DNA of 16,658 nucleotides from Avanaerovorax sp964442135 (GTDB lineage Bacteria > Bacillota > Clostridia > Peptostreptococcales > Anaerovoracaceae), in contig CAYTYN010000031.1 of NCBI GenBank assembly GCA_964442135.1, positions 1 through 16,658 of the forward strand. The letters run 5' to 3'. Below are positions 1 to 6,664 of the stretch, in pieces (position 1 is the first letter of the stretch; each line of letters opens with the position of its first letter). The notes under the pieces are model-generated. The model did no database searches. It had not been told where the DNA came from and worked only from the letters and a program-made list of their open reading frames with translations. The position numbers and the translations under genes are program-made.

Positions 1-15
1 CCGCCAAAGCCACAG

Positions 16-49
16 AAAAACCGCGTTGTAAAAGGATTATACAACGCGG
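16..49 (-). terminator. Intrinsic terminator of the ilv operon
   Basis: A perfect 10-bp inverted repeat (21-30 with 40-49, arm CCGCGTTGTA) has a 9-nt loop. Read on the minus strand it is followed by five T residues (complement of 16-20). It lies 21 bp beyond the ilvA stop codon, so it ends the ilvBNCDA transcript. On the plus strand no T run follows, so it should work in one direction only. Bases 1-15 beyond it hold nothing I can identify. Confidence 0.9.
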
Positions 50-70
50 CGTCAGAATATGGAATTCCCT

Positions 71-1282
71 CTATATCATTACGTTCTTAGCCTTGGGATC
101 GTAACCGGCTTTCTTCAGATGGTTTATTATCTTGTTTTTATGGTCAGTGCCGAAGGCTTCTATGGTTATTCTCAGCTCCACTGCCGCAGATCTGTTTATG
201 CTGACGAACTGATTATGGTCAAGGCGAACCACATTGCCCTGCTCCTCGGCTATAATGGTGGCTACTCTCACCAGCTCTCCCGGCTTATCAGGAAGGAGAA
301 CGGAAATGGTAAAAATTCTGTCTCTGGCGATAAGTCCGTGCTGTATTACGGAGGACATGGTGATTATGTCCATGTTTCCTCCGCTCAGTATAGCGACCAC
401 CTTCTTATCCTTCGCCTCGAGATGCTTCAAAGCTGCCACAGTCAACAGACCGGAGTTTTCCACTACCATCTTGTGATTTTCAACCATATCCAGATAAGCG
501 ACTATCAGCTCCTCGTCCTCTACGGTTATGATATCGTCGATGTTCTTCTGAAGATACGGGAATATGACGCTGCCCGGAGTCTTTACGGCAGTTCCGTCAG
601 CTATGGTACTGATTGAAGGCAGGGTTACCGGCCTGCCTGCTTTAAATGACGCCTTCAGACACGCCGCTCCGGCCGGCTCCACGGCTATCACCTTTATCTT
701 AGGGTTCAGCATCTTCGCCAGAGCGGATACCCCTGTCGCCAGACCGCCGCCGCCCACAGGAACCAGTATATAATCCACCAGAGGCAGTTCCTTAATTATC
801 TCCATGGATATGGTACCCTGGCCTGTAGCTACATCCGGATCGTCAAAGGGTGGAATGAAGGTATACCCCTTCTCCTCGGCAAGCTTTACGGCGTAATCCG
901 CTGACTCGTCATATACATCCCCCTTTAGGATGACCTCAGCTCCATAGCTCTTAGTTCTGTTAACCTTCATGAGAGGCGTCGTGGCCGGCATTACGATGAC
1001 CGCTTTGCACCCGTAGGCCTTGGCGGCAAATGCCACACCCTGGGCGTGATTTCCCGCGGAAGCGGCAATCAACCCTTTAGTTCTGTTCTCTTGGGAAAGA
1101 GTGCTTATCTTGTAATAAGCTCCTCTTATCTTATACGCTCCCGTCTTCTGCATGTTCTCAGGCTTCAGATAGACCTTATTGCCTGTAAGCTCGCTGAAGT
1201 AATCGCTGTATGTGAGAGGCGTCTCTATGGCCACTTCCTTTACGATCTCCGTAGCCTTTTCAAAATCCCTTAGTGTCAGCAT
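71..1282 (-). CDS. ilvA: Threonine ammonia-lyase (threonine deaminase), medium form with one ACT domain
   Basis: This PLP enzyme deaminates threonine to 2-ketobutyrate, the entry step to isoleucine. The protein has 403 residues. The PLP lysine is K51 in GAYKIRGA, the SAGNHAQG substrate loop is at 75-82, and the tetraglycine phosphate-binding loop is at 177-180. A single C-terminal ACT domain (about 324-403, with DKPGEL at 332-337) replaces the two ACT-like modules of the 514-residue E. coli IlvA, which makes it the roughly 400-residue medium form. The ATG lies 1 nt after the ilvD stop and has a GGAGGA ribosome binding site at 6-nt spacing inside ilvD, so translation is probably coupled. It is the last gene before the operon terminator. 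Its place with ilvBNCD argues for a biosynthetic rather than catabolic role. Control by isoleucine or valine through the ACT domain is inferred from the family. Confidence 0.93.
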   Translation of the reverse strand: MLTLRDFEKATEIVKEVAIETPLTYSDYFSELTGNKVYLKPENMQKTGAYKIRGAYYKISTLSQENRTKGLIAASAGNHAQGVAFAAKAYGCKAVIVMPATTPLMKVNRTKSYGAEVILKGDVYDESADYAVKLAEEKGYTFIPPFDDPDVATGQGTISMEIIKELPLVDYILVPVGGGGLATGVSALAKMLNPKIKVIAVEPAGAACLKASFKAGRPVTLPSISTIADGTAVKTPGSVIFPYLQKNIDDIITVEDEELIVAYLDMVENHKMVVENSGLLTVAALKHLEAKDKKVVAILSGGNMDIITMSSVIQHGLIARDRIFTISVLLPDKPGELVRVATIIAEEQGNVVRLDHNQFVSINRSAAVELRITIEAFGTDHKNKIINHLKKAGYDPKAKNVMI

Positions 1283-1283
1283 A

Positions 1284-2951
1284 TCATTCCTCCATAACCG
1301 CTCCCTTGCAGGAAGGAGCTACCATCTTGGAGTACCGGCTGAGCCATCCCGTCTTTACGTTCGGCTTCCTGGAAACGAAGTCCTTTCTCCTTTCGGCGAA
1401 TTCTTCTTCGCTGACTCTGGCGTTTATGGAGGAATTCGGGATATCTATTTCGATTATATCCCCTTCTCTGAGAAGGCCTATCTCCCCGCCGCCGGCGGCT
1501 TCGGGACACACGTGACCGATAGAAGCTCCGCGGCTGGCTCCGCTGAATCTGCCGTCGGTGATCAATGCGACGGTCTTGTCCAGCTTCATTCCGGCAAGGG
1601 CGCTGGTCGGATTCAGCATCTCTCTCATGCCCGGTCCCCCCTTAGGCCCTTCATATCTGATTACGACTACATCTCCGTCTACGATCCGCCCGTTGTATAT
1701 GGCGTCTATGGCGTCTTCCTCGCAGTCGAAAACTCTCGCAGGTCCGCTGTGAGCCAGCATTTCCTCAGCTACGGCGCTTTTTTTCACGACGCAGCCTTCC
1801 TTTGCGATGTTGCCCCAGAGTATGGCAAGACCTCCCGTGGCGCTATACGGATCCTCCGCAGGTCTCATGGAATTACGGTCCAGGCTCCCCTTGCCCTTGA
1901 TATTTTCTCCAACCGTCTTTCCGTTAACTGTCATCAGGGTAGTATCTATGAGGTTCAGCTTGTTGAGCTCAGCCAGAACCGCCTGTACGCCTCCTGCGTT
2001 GTTGAGATCGTGCATGTGAGTGCCTCCCGCCGGAGCCAGGTGACAGAGGTTAGGGGTCTTTGAACTCACCTCGTTGAAAAGCTCCAGATTCAGCTTGACG
2101 CCGGCTTCATGAGCTATGGCCAACAAGTGTAAAACGCTGTTGGAGGAACACCCGAGAGCCATATCGCACGCCAAAGCGTTTCTTATAGACCTGTCGTTAA
2201 CTATATCTCTGGATTTTATATCCTTCTCTACCATATCCATAATGGCCATTCCCGCGTGCTTGGCTATCATCGTCCTTCCGCTGTGTACGGCAGGAACGGT
2301 TCCGTTGCCCGGAAGAGCGATGCCGAGAGCTTCGCAGAGACAGTTCATGCTATTGGCGGTATACATACCCGAACAGGAGCCGCAGCCCGGGCACGTGTTC
2401 TGCTCATACTCCAAAAGTCCCTCATCATCTATGATGTCAGCCTTTCTGGCTCCCACGGCTTCAAACATCTTGGAGAGAGACGTCTCCACTCCTCCTACCA
2501 GTCCGCTCATCATAGGTCCGCCGGAGCAGACCACGGTAGGAATGTTCAGCCTCAATGCGCCCATCAACATTCCGGGTACTATCTTATCGCAGTTAGGAAC
2601 CAGAACAAGTCCGTCAAACTGGTGGGCATTGGCCATCGTCTCCACGCTGTCAGCAATAAGCTCTCTGCTCGCCAGAGAGTATTTCATCCCTATATGACCC
2701 ATTGCGATGCCGTCACAGACTCCTATGGCAGGAACCATTATAGGGGTTCCTCCCGCCATCCTTACGCCTGCCTTAACGGCCTCTGTTACCTTGTCCAGGT
2801 GGATATGTCCCGGAACTATATCACTGTAAGCTGAAACTACGCCTATTAAAGGCCTTTCCAGTTCTTCCTTCGTGTAACCCATAGCGTAAAAAAGGCTTCT
2901 CATGGGAGCCTTTTCTACGCCTTTGGTTACGTTATCGCTGCGTTTTGCCAT
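1284..2951 (-). CDS. ilvD: Dihydroxy-acid dehydratase
   Basis: The enzyme dehydrates 2,3-dihydroxy-isovalerate and 2,3-dihydroxy-3-methylvalerate to 2-keto acids, the third shared step of valine and isoleucine synthesis. An iron-sulfur cluster is needed. From the chosen start the protein has 555 residues. Candidate cluster cysteines are C121 in PNCDK and C193 in CGSCSGMYT, with C79 in GVCDGIAMGH as a possible third ligand. The 2Fe-2S (plant/mycobacterial) form has TPCN near residue 50; here the segment reads VPGH as in E. coli, so an E. coli-like 4Fe-4S enzyme is inferred. An in-frame ATG lies 6 nt upstream (2955-2957), but the GTGAGG ribosome binding site is only 2 nt from it and 8 nt from the ATG at 2949-2951, so I chose the latter. 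ilvC ends 21 bp upstream of this start, and ilvA begins 1 nt after this gene. Confidence 0.95.
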   Translation of the reverse strand: MAKRSDNVTKGVEKAPMRSLFYAMGYTKEELERPLIGVVSAYSDIVPGHIHLDKVTEAVKAGVRMAGGTPIMVPAIGVCDGIAMGHIGMKYSLASRELIADSVETMANAHQFDGLVLVPNCDKIVPGMLMGALRLNIPTVVCSGGPMMSGLVGGVETSLSKMFEAVGARKADIIDDEGLLEYEQNTCPGCGSCSGMYTANSMNCLCEALGIALPGNGTVPAVHSGRTMIAKHAGMAIMDMVEKDIKSRDIVNDRSIRNALACDMALGCSSNSVLHLLAIAHEAGVKLNLELFNEVSSKTPNLCHLAPAGGTHMHDLNNAGGVQAVLAELNKLNLIDTTLMTVNGKTVGENIKGKGSLDRNSMRPAEDPYSATGGLAILWGNIAKEGCVVKKSAVAEEMLAHSGPARVFDCEEDAIDAIYNGRIVDGDVVVIRYEGPKGGPGMREMLNPTSALAGMKLDKTVALITDGRFSGASRGASIGHVCPEAAGGGEIGLLREGDIIEIDIPNSSINARVSEEEFAERRKDFVSRKPNVKTGWLSRYSKMVAPSCKGAVMEE

Positions 2952-2972
2952 AATCATAACCTCACTGATATT

Positions 2973-3968
2973 CTACTTCTTCAACCAACTCATCATTTCT
3001 CTCAGCTTTTTCCCTGTCTCGCAGAGCGGATGGCTCGCTTCCTTTGCTCTGGTGGCCAAGAACCTGGCCTTTCCTCCTGCGTTGAATTCCTGGACGAACT
3101 CGCTGGCAAATGTTCCGTCCTGTATCTCGGAAAGAACCTGTTTCATTTCTTTTCTTGTGTCCTCAGTGATTATCCTCTTTCCGGTTCTGTAATCGCCGTA
3201 TTCAGCGGTGTTGGAGATAGAATATCTCATCATTTCGAATCCGCCGCTGTTGATCAGGTCAACGATCAGCTTCATCTCATGGATGCACTCGAAGTACGCC
3301 ATTTCAGGCTCGTATCCGGCCTCTACCAGAGTATCGAAGCCTGCCTTCATCAGCTCGCATACGCCGCCGCAGAGAACAGCCTGTTCACCGAAGAGGTCAG
3401 TCTCAGTCTCCTCTTTAAACGTGGTCTCCAGTATGCCGGCTCTTCCTGCTCCGATGCCGGAAGCATAAGCCAGAGCGTAATCCTTAGCCTTTCCGGAGGC
3501 ATCCTGGAACACTGCGATGAGAGACGGAACTCCCTTGCCTTCAACATACTGGCTTCTTACGGTATGCCCCGGCCCCTTAGGAGCTACCATTATAACGTCT
3601 ATATCCTTCTGAGGTACGATCTGTTGGAAGTGGATGTTGAATCCGTGAGCGAACATGAGGACGTTTCCTTCCTTCATGTGCTTTTCGATCTGCTCTTTAT
3701 ATATCTTAGCCTGGAGCTCATCGGGAGTAAGGATCATTACCACATCGCCGGCTTCAGCGGCCTCTTCTATTCCCAGCACGGGGATTCCCGCAGCTTCAGC
3801 CTTCTTGGCGTGAGCTGAACCGGGTCTCAGGCCTACCACTACGTCCATTCCGCTCTCCTTAAGGTTCATGGCATGAGCATGACCCTGACTTCCGAACCCG
3901 ATTATGGCGATCTTCTTGCCATCCAGTAATCCTAAGTTACAATCCTGATCGTAATACTTCTTAATCAT
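2973..3968 (-). CDS. ilvC: Ketol-acid reductoisomerase, class I
   Basis: The enzyme isomerises and reduces 2-acetolactate or 2-aceto-2-hydroxybutyrate to the dihydroxy acids, using Mg2+ and a nicotinamide cofactor. At 331 residues it is a short class I enzyme. The Rossmann motif GFGSQGH is at 24-30 and the catalytic histidine region AHGFNIHF at 107-114. The metal ligands D191 and E195 lie in TDLFGEQ, and E227 and E231 in FECIHEMK. S252 sits at the usual substrate-contact position. The cofactor loop after strand 2 reads GLRPGSAH: R48 and S51 favour NADPH, but H53 takes the place where serine is common. The gene has an AAAGGAGA ribosome binding site 8 nt before its ATG. A 46-bp gap separates it from ilvN; I see no terminator or promoter in it. 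Confidence 0.96.
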   Translation of the reverse strand: MIKKYYDQDCNLGLLDGKKIAIIGFGSQGHAHAMNLKESGMDVVVGLRPGSAHAKKAEAAGIPVLGIEEAAEAGDVVMILTPDELQAKIYKEQIEKHMKEGNVLMFAHGFNIHFQQIVPQKDIDVIMVAPKGPGHTVRSQYVEGKGVPSLIAVFQDASGKAKDYALAYASGIGAGRAGILETTFKEETETDLFGEQAVLCGGVCELMKAGFDTLVEAGYEPEMAYFECIHEMKLIVDLINSGGFEMMRYSISNTAEYGDYRTGKRIITEDTRKEMKQVLSEIQDGTFASEFVQEFNAGGKARFLATRAKEASHPLCETGKKLREMMSWLKK

Positions 3969-4014
3969 CGTTCTCGTCTCCTTTTTCTATAGGTGGTGTT
4001 AAATCCATTGAAGC

Positions 4015-4518
4015 TTATTCATCCCGACCGCTATCGGTCTCTATTCCTGTGATACCGGTCCTGCACACTTCCGCTATATCGTAGTCGGCCATAACCTCCA
4101 TGAATCCATTGAGCTTTTCCGGCGTTCCCGTAAGCTCGATTATCAGGCTGCTCTTCGACAGATCTACGATCTTGGCTCTGTAGATATCCGTAATCTCCTT
4201 TATCTCGCTCCTCTGCGCCTTATCGGCGTACACCTTCAGCAGGAGAAGCTCTCTGTAAAGGCCGTTCGCCCTGTTCATGATCATAATGCTCTTAACGACC
4301 TCCAGCTTTTCAGTCTGAGTTATGATCTGCTGCATGGAGCGCTCCGTGGCGCTGAAAACTATGGTTATCCTGGAGAGGGTCGGATCATTGGTAGCCGACA
4401 CCGTCAGCGAGTCGATGTTAAATCCCCGTCTGCCGAACATGCTTACTACTCTGGTAAGAACGTTAGCCTGGTTCAGTACGAGGATGCTGACTATTTCTTT
4501 CTTAAGCGGTATATACAT
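4015..4518 (-). CDS. ilvN: Acetolactate synthase regulatory (small) subunit
   Basis: This is the regulatory partner of IlvB. It raises catalytic activity and in most bacteria confers feedback inhibition by valine. The protein has 167 residues: an N-terminal ACT domain (about 8-84), then the C-terminal domain of the family (about 88-160). The family hallmark RRGFNIDSLTV is at 30-40 and DPTLSRITI at 45-53. Aligned to E. coli IlvH, the conserved valine-binding-loop glycine (G14 there) is N19 here (LNQANVLTR), while the asparagine equivalent to E. coli N29 is kept as N34. This could weaken valine inhibition. The gene starts 13 bp after ilvB, and an AAGGAGG ribosome binding site overlaps the ilvB stop codon, so equimolar coupled translation is likely. 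The symbol ilvH would serve equally well. Confidence 0.94.
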   Translation of the reverse strand: MYIPLKKEIVSILVLNQANVLTRVVSMFGRRGFNIDSLTVSATNDPTLSRITIVFSATERSMQQIITQTEKLEVVKSIMIMNRANGLYRELLLLKVYADKAQRSEIKEITDIYRAKIVDLSKSSLIIELTGTPEKLNGFMEVMADYDIAEVCRTGITGIETDSGRDE

Positions 4519-4531
4519 ATTGGCATCCTCC

Positions 4532-6193
4532 TTATCCTGTGATCATGTCGTCGACACTCTTGCCGCTCGGGATCATCGGAAGCACTCTTTCCTCCCTGGA
4601 AATGAGACATTCGATCCAGACAGGGCCGTCTTCCTTAAGAGCTTTTTCAAAAGCCTGCCGGAATTCCTCAGGAGTCTCGGCTCTGAAGCCCTTGGCTCCC
4701 ATGGCTTCCGCCAGCTTTACGTAGTCGGTTTTTCTCTCCGGCGTGGTATTGGAATATCTCTTGCCGTAAAATATGGTCTGCCACTGATATACCATACCCA
4801 AAACCCGGTTATTCATTATAACTGTAATGATGGGGAGGTTCTGGCTCACAGCCGTGCATCCTTCGTTGAAGTTCATGTGGAAGGACCCGTCTCCGGTAAT
4901 ATGTATTACTCTGTCCTCAGGACAGCCGATCTTGGCTCCTATGGCGGCTCCGTAGCCGAATCCCATGGTGCCTAAGCCTCCGCTGGTTATGAATTTCTTA
5001 GCCTTGTGATGCTTCAGGTACTGGGCCGTCCACATCTGGTGCTGACCTACATCCGTTGCGTAGATAGTCTTTTCATCGGTCATGTCGCAGATGGTATGAA
5101 TTACTTCAGCGGGATGAAGCTTGCAGTCAGCTTCCTTATACACCCGTTCCTTGCTTCTCCAACCCGAAACCCTCTCGTTCCATTCCTCATGGGTATTTTC
5201 CTTTACATGGGGAAGTATCCTGGTTAAAAATTCCTTTATGTCCCCTACGCAGCACCTATCGATCACTACGTTCTTATTTATCTCGCTCTTATCGATATCG
5301 ACCTGGATTATCTTGGCGCGGCGGGCGAATTTCTCCGGATTCAAAGCCACTCTGTCGCTGAACCTGGCGCCTAAGGTGATTACCAGATCCGCCTGATCTA
5401 TGGCTCTGTTAGCGGCCACCGACCCGTGCATACCCACCATGCCCAGGTTGTGTCTGTTATCATATCCTATGACTCCTGCGGCCATAAGGGTGTGAGCCAC
5501 CGGTATATCTGCTTTCTCCACCAGCTCCTCCAGCTCCCTGCAGGCGTCAGAGGCAACAACGCCGCCGCCGATGTAACAGACCGGCTTTTCGGCCCCGTTT
5601 ATCATCTTTACGATGGCCGCGAGATCATCTCTCTCCATCTCAGGCAGAGGCTGAAGCGGCAACGGCTCCTTCGGCTCGTATTCGGTCATGTCGGCAGTGG
5701 CATCCTTGGTTATATCTATAAGGACAGGGCCTTTTCTTCCGCTCTCGGCAATGCGAAAGGCTTCTCTAATGGTATCCGCAAGATCCTCTACGTGATTCAC
5801 AAAAAAGTTATGCTTAGTTATGGGCATGGTAATTCCCGTGATACATACCTCCTGAAACGCGTCTCTCCCTATGAGATGATCAGGCACGTTGGCGGTTATG
5901 GCCACCATCGGTATGCTGTCCATATAAGCCGTGGCAATACCCGTCACCAGGTTGGTCGCTCCCGGACCGCTGGTGGCGAATACCACACCGGTCTTTCCCG
6001 TGGCTCTGGTGTACCCGTCTGCCGCGTGAGCCGCCCCTTGCTCGTGGGCCGTCAGGACGTGTCTTATCTTGTCCCTATACCTGTATAGTTCGTCGTAGAC
6101 GTTAAGAGCCGCTCCTCCCGGATATCCGAAGACAGTATCGACTCCGTGTTCCAAGAGTACCTCTGCGACGATCTGTGAACCAGTCAATTTCAT
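4532..6193 (-). CDS. ilvB: Acetolactate synthase catalytic (large) subunit
   Basis: This thiamine-diphosphate enzyme condenses two pyruvates to 2-acetolactate, or pyruvate with 2-ketobutyrate to 2-aceto-2-hydroxybutyrate. It has 553 residues in the usual three-domain order. The catalytic glutamate is E51 in AHEQGAAHAADGY, the family-typical GARFSDRV is at 275-282, and the ThDP/Mg motif starts with GDGSFHMN at 434-441 and ends at NN 461-462. W471 in VYQWQ is the position linked to 2-ketobutyrate preference and herbicide binding in anabolic enzymes. With an adjacent regulatory subunit, this marks it as the biosynthetic enzyme rather than catabolic AlsS. The ATG follows a GAAGGA ribosome binding site by about 8 nt. 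It is the first gene of the operon, about 75 nt downstream of the predicted transcription start. Confidence 0.96.
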   Translation of the reverse strand: MKLTGSQIVAEVLLEHGVDTVFGYPGGAALNVYDELYRYRDKIRHVLTAHEQGAAHAADGYTRATGKTGVVFATSGPGATNLVTGIATAYMDSIPMVAITANVPDHLIGRDAFQEVCITGITMPITKHNFFVNHVEDLADTIREAFRIAESGRKGPVLIDITKDATADMTEYEPKEPLPLQPLPEMERDDLAAIVKMINGAEKPVCYIGGGVVASDACRELEELVEKADIPVAHTLMAAGVIGYDNRHNLGMVGMHGSVAANRAIDQADLVITLGARFSDRVALNPEKFARRAKIIQVDIDKSEINKNVVIDRCCVGDIKEFLTRILPHVKENTHEEWNERVSGWRSKERVYKEADCKLHPAEVIHTICDMTDEKTIYATDVGQHQMWTAQYLKHHKAKKFITSGGLGTMGFGYGAAIGAKIGCPEDRVIHITGDGSFHMNFNEGCTAVSQNLPIITVIMNNRVLGMVYQWQTIFYGKRYSNTTPERKTDYVKLAEAMGAKGFRAETPEEFRQAFEKALKEDGPVWIECLISREERVLPMIPSGKSVDDMITG

Positions 6194-6247
6194 AAGTCTC
6201 TTCCTTCTAAAAATCCCTTTATTTAATCGAAGCTTTAATTTACAGAA

Positions 6248-6265
6248 GGCGCGAAGATTCGCACC
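6248..6265 (-). other. Stem-loop in the 5' untranslated region of ilvB
   Basis: On the minus strand GGTGCGAA can pair with TTCGCGCC (one G-U pair), and the innermost pair opens to give a 4-nt loop. It lies within a few nucleotides of the predicted transcript 5' end. No T run follows, so it is not a terminator. A 5' stabilising hairpin is one possible role; this is inference. The leader has no T-box sequence. Confidence 0.4.
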
Positions 6266-6275
6266 GCATGTTTTT

Positions 6276-6303
6276 ATTATAGACTTGCCATCATAAATGT
6301 CAA
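6276..6303 (-). promoter_or_regulatory. Promoter of the ilvBNCDA operon
   Basis: On the minus strand a perfect -35 hexamer TTGACA (6298-6303) and a perfect -10 TATAAT (6276-6281) are separated by 16 bp. The predicted start is near 6269, giving a leader of about 75 nt. A promoter this close to consensus usually needs repression or another brake. An inverted repeat (6302-6315) overlaps the end of the -35 box and could bind such a regulator. Confidence 0.85.
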
Positions 6304-6315
6304 CACTTTTGTGTT
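6302..6315. promoter_or_regulatory. Inverted repeat overlapping the ilvB -35 box (operator candidate)
   Basis: AACAC-N4-GTGTT is a perfect 5-bp dyad with a central TTTT. It overlaps the ilvB -35 element by two bases and so covers about -33 to -46 of that promoter. I do not recognise the motif as belonging to a named regulator. Confidence 0.35.
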
Positions 6316-6334
6316 TAGGAACAAAAAATTCCTA
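6316..6334. promoter_or_regulatory. Second inverted repeat in the ilv/leu divergent region
   Basis: TAGGAA-N7-TTCCTA is a perfect 6-bp dyad directly next to the preceding AACAC/GTGTT repeat, with no gap. It lies about -47 to -65 of the ilvB promoter and about 32 bp upstream of the leu -35 box, so one bound protein could affect both operons. The surrounding sequence is A/T-rich, so chance is possible. Confidence 0.3.
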
Positions 6335-6365
6335 TTTTGTTTTAGAAAAAGCACAATTTATCTTA

Positions 6366-6394
6366 TTGACAAACCATATCCTGTACGTTATATT
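6366..6394 (+). promoter_or_regulatory. Promoter of the leuACDB operon
   Basis: A perfect -35 TTGACA (6366-6371) is followed after 17 bp by TATATT (6389-6394). The predicted start is near 6401-6403, just before the first conserved T-box sequences. The placement fits a T-box-controlled operon: constitutive initiation, with control exerted in the leader. Confidence 0.82.
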
Positions 6395-6401
6395 ATTGTG
6401 G

Positions 6402-6595
6402 TAAATGAAGATGCGTTGAAGGGAATAAGTTTCGGACGCCCCATCTCAGAGAGGAGCCGCCTTGGTGAAAGGCTCCATGGAAGCCGGAACGTCTCACCCC
6501 CGAGCAGCTTGAAAACGAGTGGGCGCCCTGCGCCAAGAAGAGTGGTACCGCGGATATGTTTCGCCTCTTCAGCATTTGCTGGAGAGGCTTTTTTT
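6402..6595 (+). ncRNA. T-box riboswitch leader, leucine specifier CUC
   Basis: This cis-acting RNA senses uncharged tRNA-Leu and controls readthrough into leuACDB. Conserved elements appear in order. AGAGAG is at 6448-6453, and the stem I distal helix GGAGCC/GGCTCC (6453-6458 with 6471-6476) carries the GGTGAAA loop (6464-6470). The specifier codon CTC (6493-6495) is followed by the usual purine and by CC...GAGC. The T-box core runs from 6538 to 6553. Its bulge TGGT (6543-6546) matches an ACCA acceptor end, as expected for a tRNA with discriminator A. The antiterminator pairs GAAGAG (6537-6542) with CTCTTC (6565-6570). The latter is part of the terminator 5' arm, so the two structures exclude each other. 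GTC at 6491-6493 was considered as specifier, but the spacing and the leu operon downstream favour CTC. Confidence 0.93.
6563..6595 (+). terminator. Regulated terminator of the leu T-box leader
   Basis: An 11-bp stem (6563-6573 with 6578-6588, one G-U pair) closes a 4-nt loop and is followed by seven T residues (6589-6595). Its 5' arm is also the 3' side of the antiterminator. Charged tRNA-Leu should favour this hairpin and stop transcription before leuA. Confidence 0.93.
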
Positions 6596-6664
6596 CTCCA
6601 CTTATATTCATTATGCGATAACCGCGGCGCTCTTTCCTACATTTTCATCGGAGGTAACTTTAAA

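Noticed and set aside
59..616. Plus-strand open frame opposite the 3' part of ilvA
   Set aside because: It overlaps the ilvA ACT domain in antisense and has no recognisable features.
1212..2063. 283-codon open frame on the plus strand opposite ilvD
   Set aside because: It is antisense to a fully motif-supported IlvD. Its protein is low in recognisable structure and has no plausible start signals.
3030..3818. 262-codon open frame on the plus strand opposite ilvC
   Set aside because: It lies wholly inside conserved ilvC on the other strand and has no motif or ribosome binding site.
6194..6275. T-box or attenuator in front of ilvB
   Set aside because: The leader of about 75 nt contains no T-box core and no hairpin followed by a T run; only a short stem-loop is present.
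6337..6351. Possible CodY box upstream of leu and ilv
   Set aside because: Only 9 of 15 positions match AATTTTCWGAAAATT, which is little better than expected in A/T-rich DNA.
6311..6664. In-frame N-terminal extension of leuA by 118 codons
   Set aside because: The DNA holds the leu promoter and the T-box leader with its terminator. A strong ribosome binding site precedes the ATG at 6665, where family homology begins.
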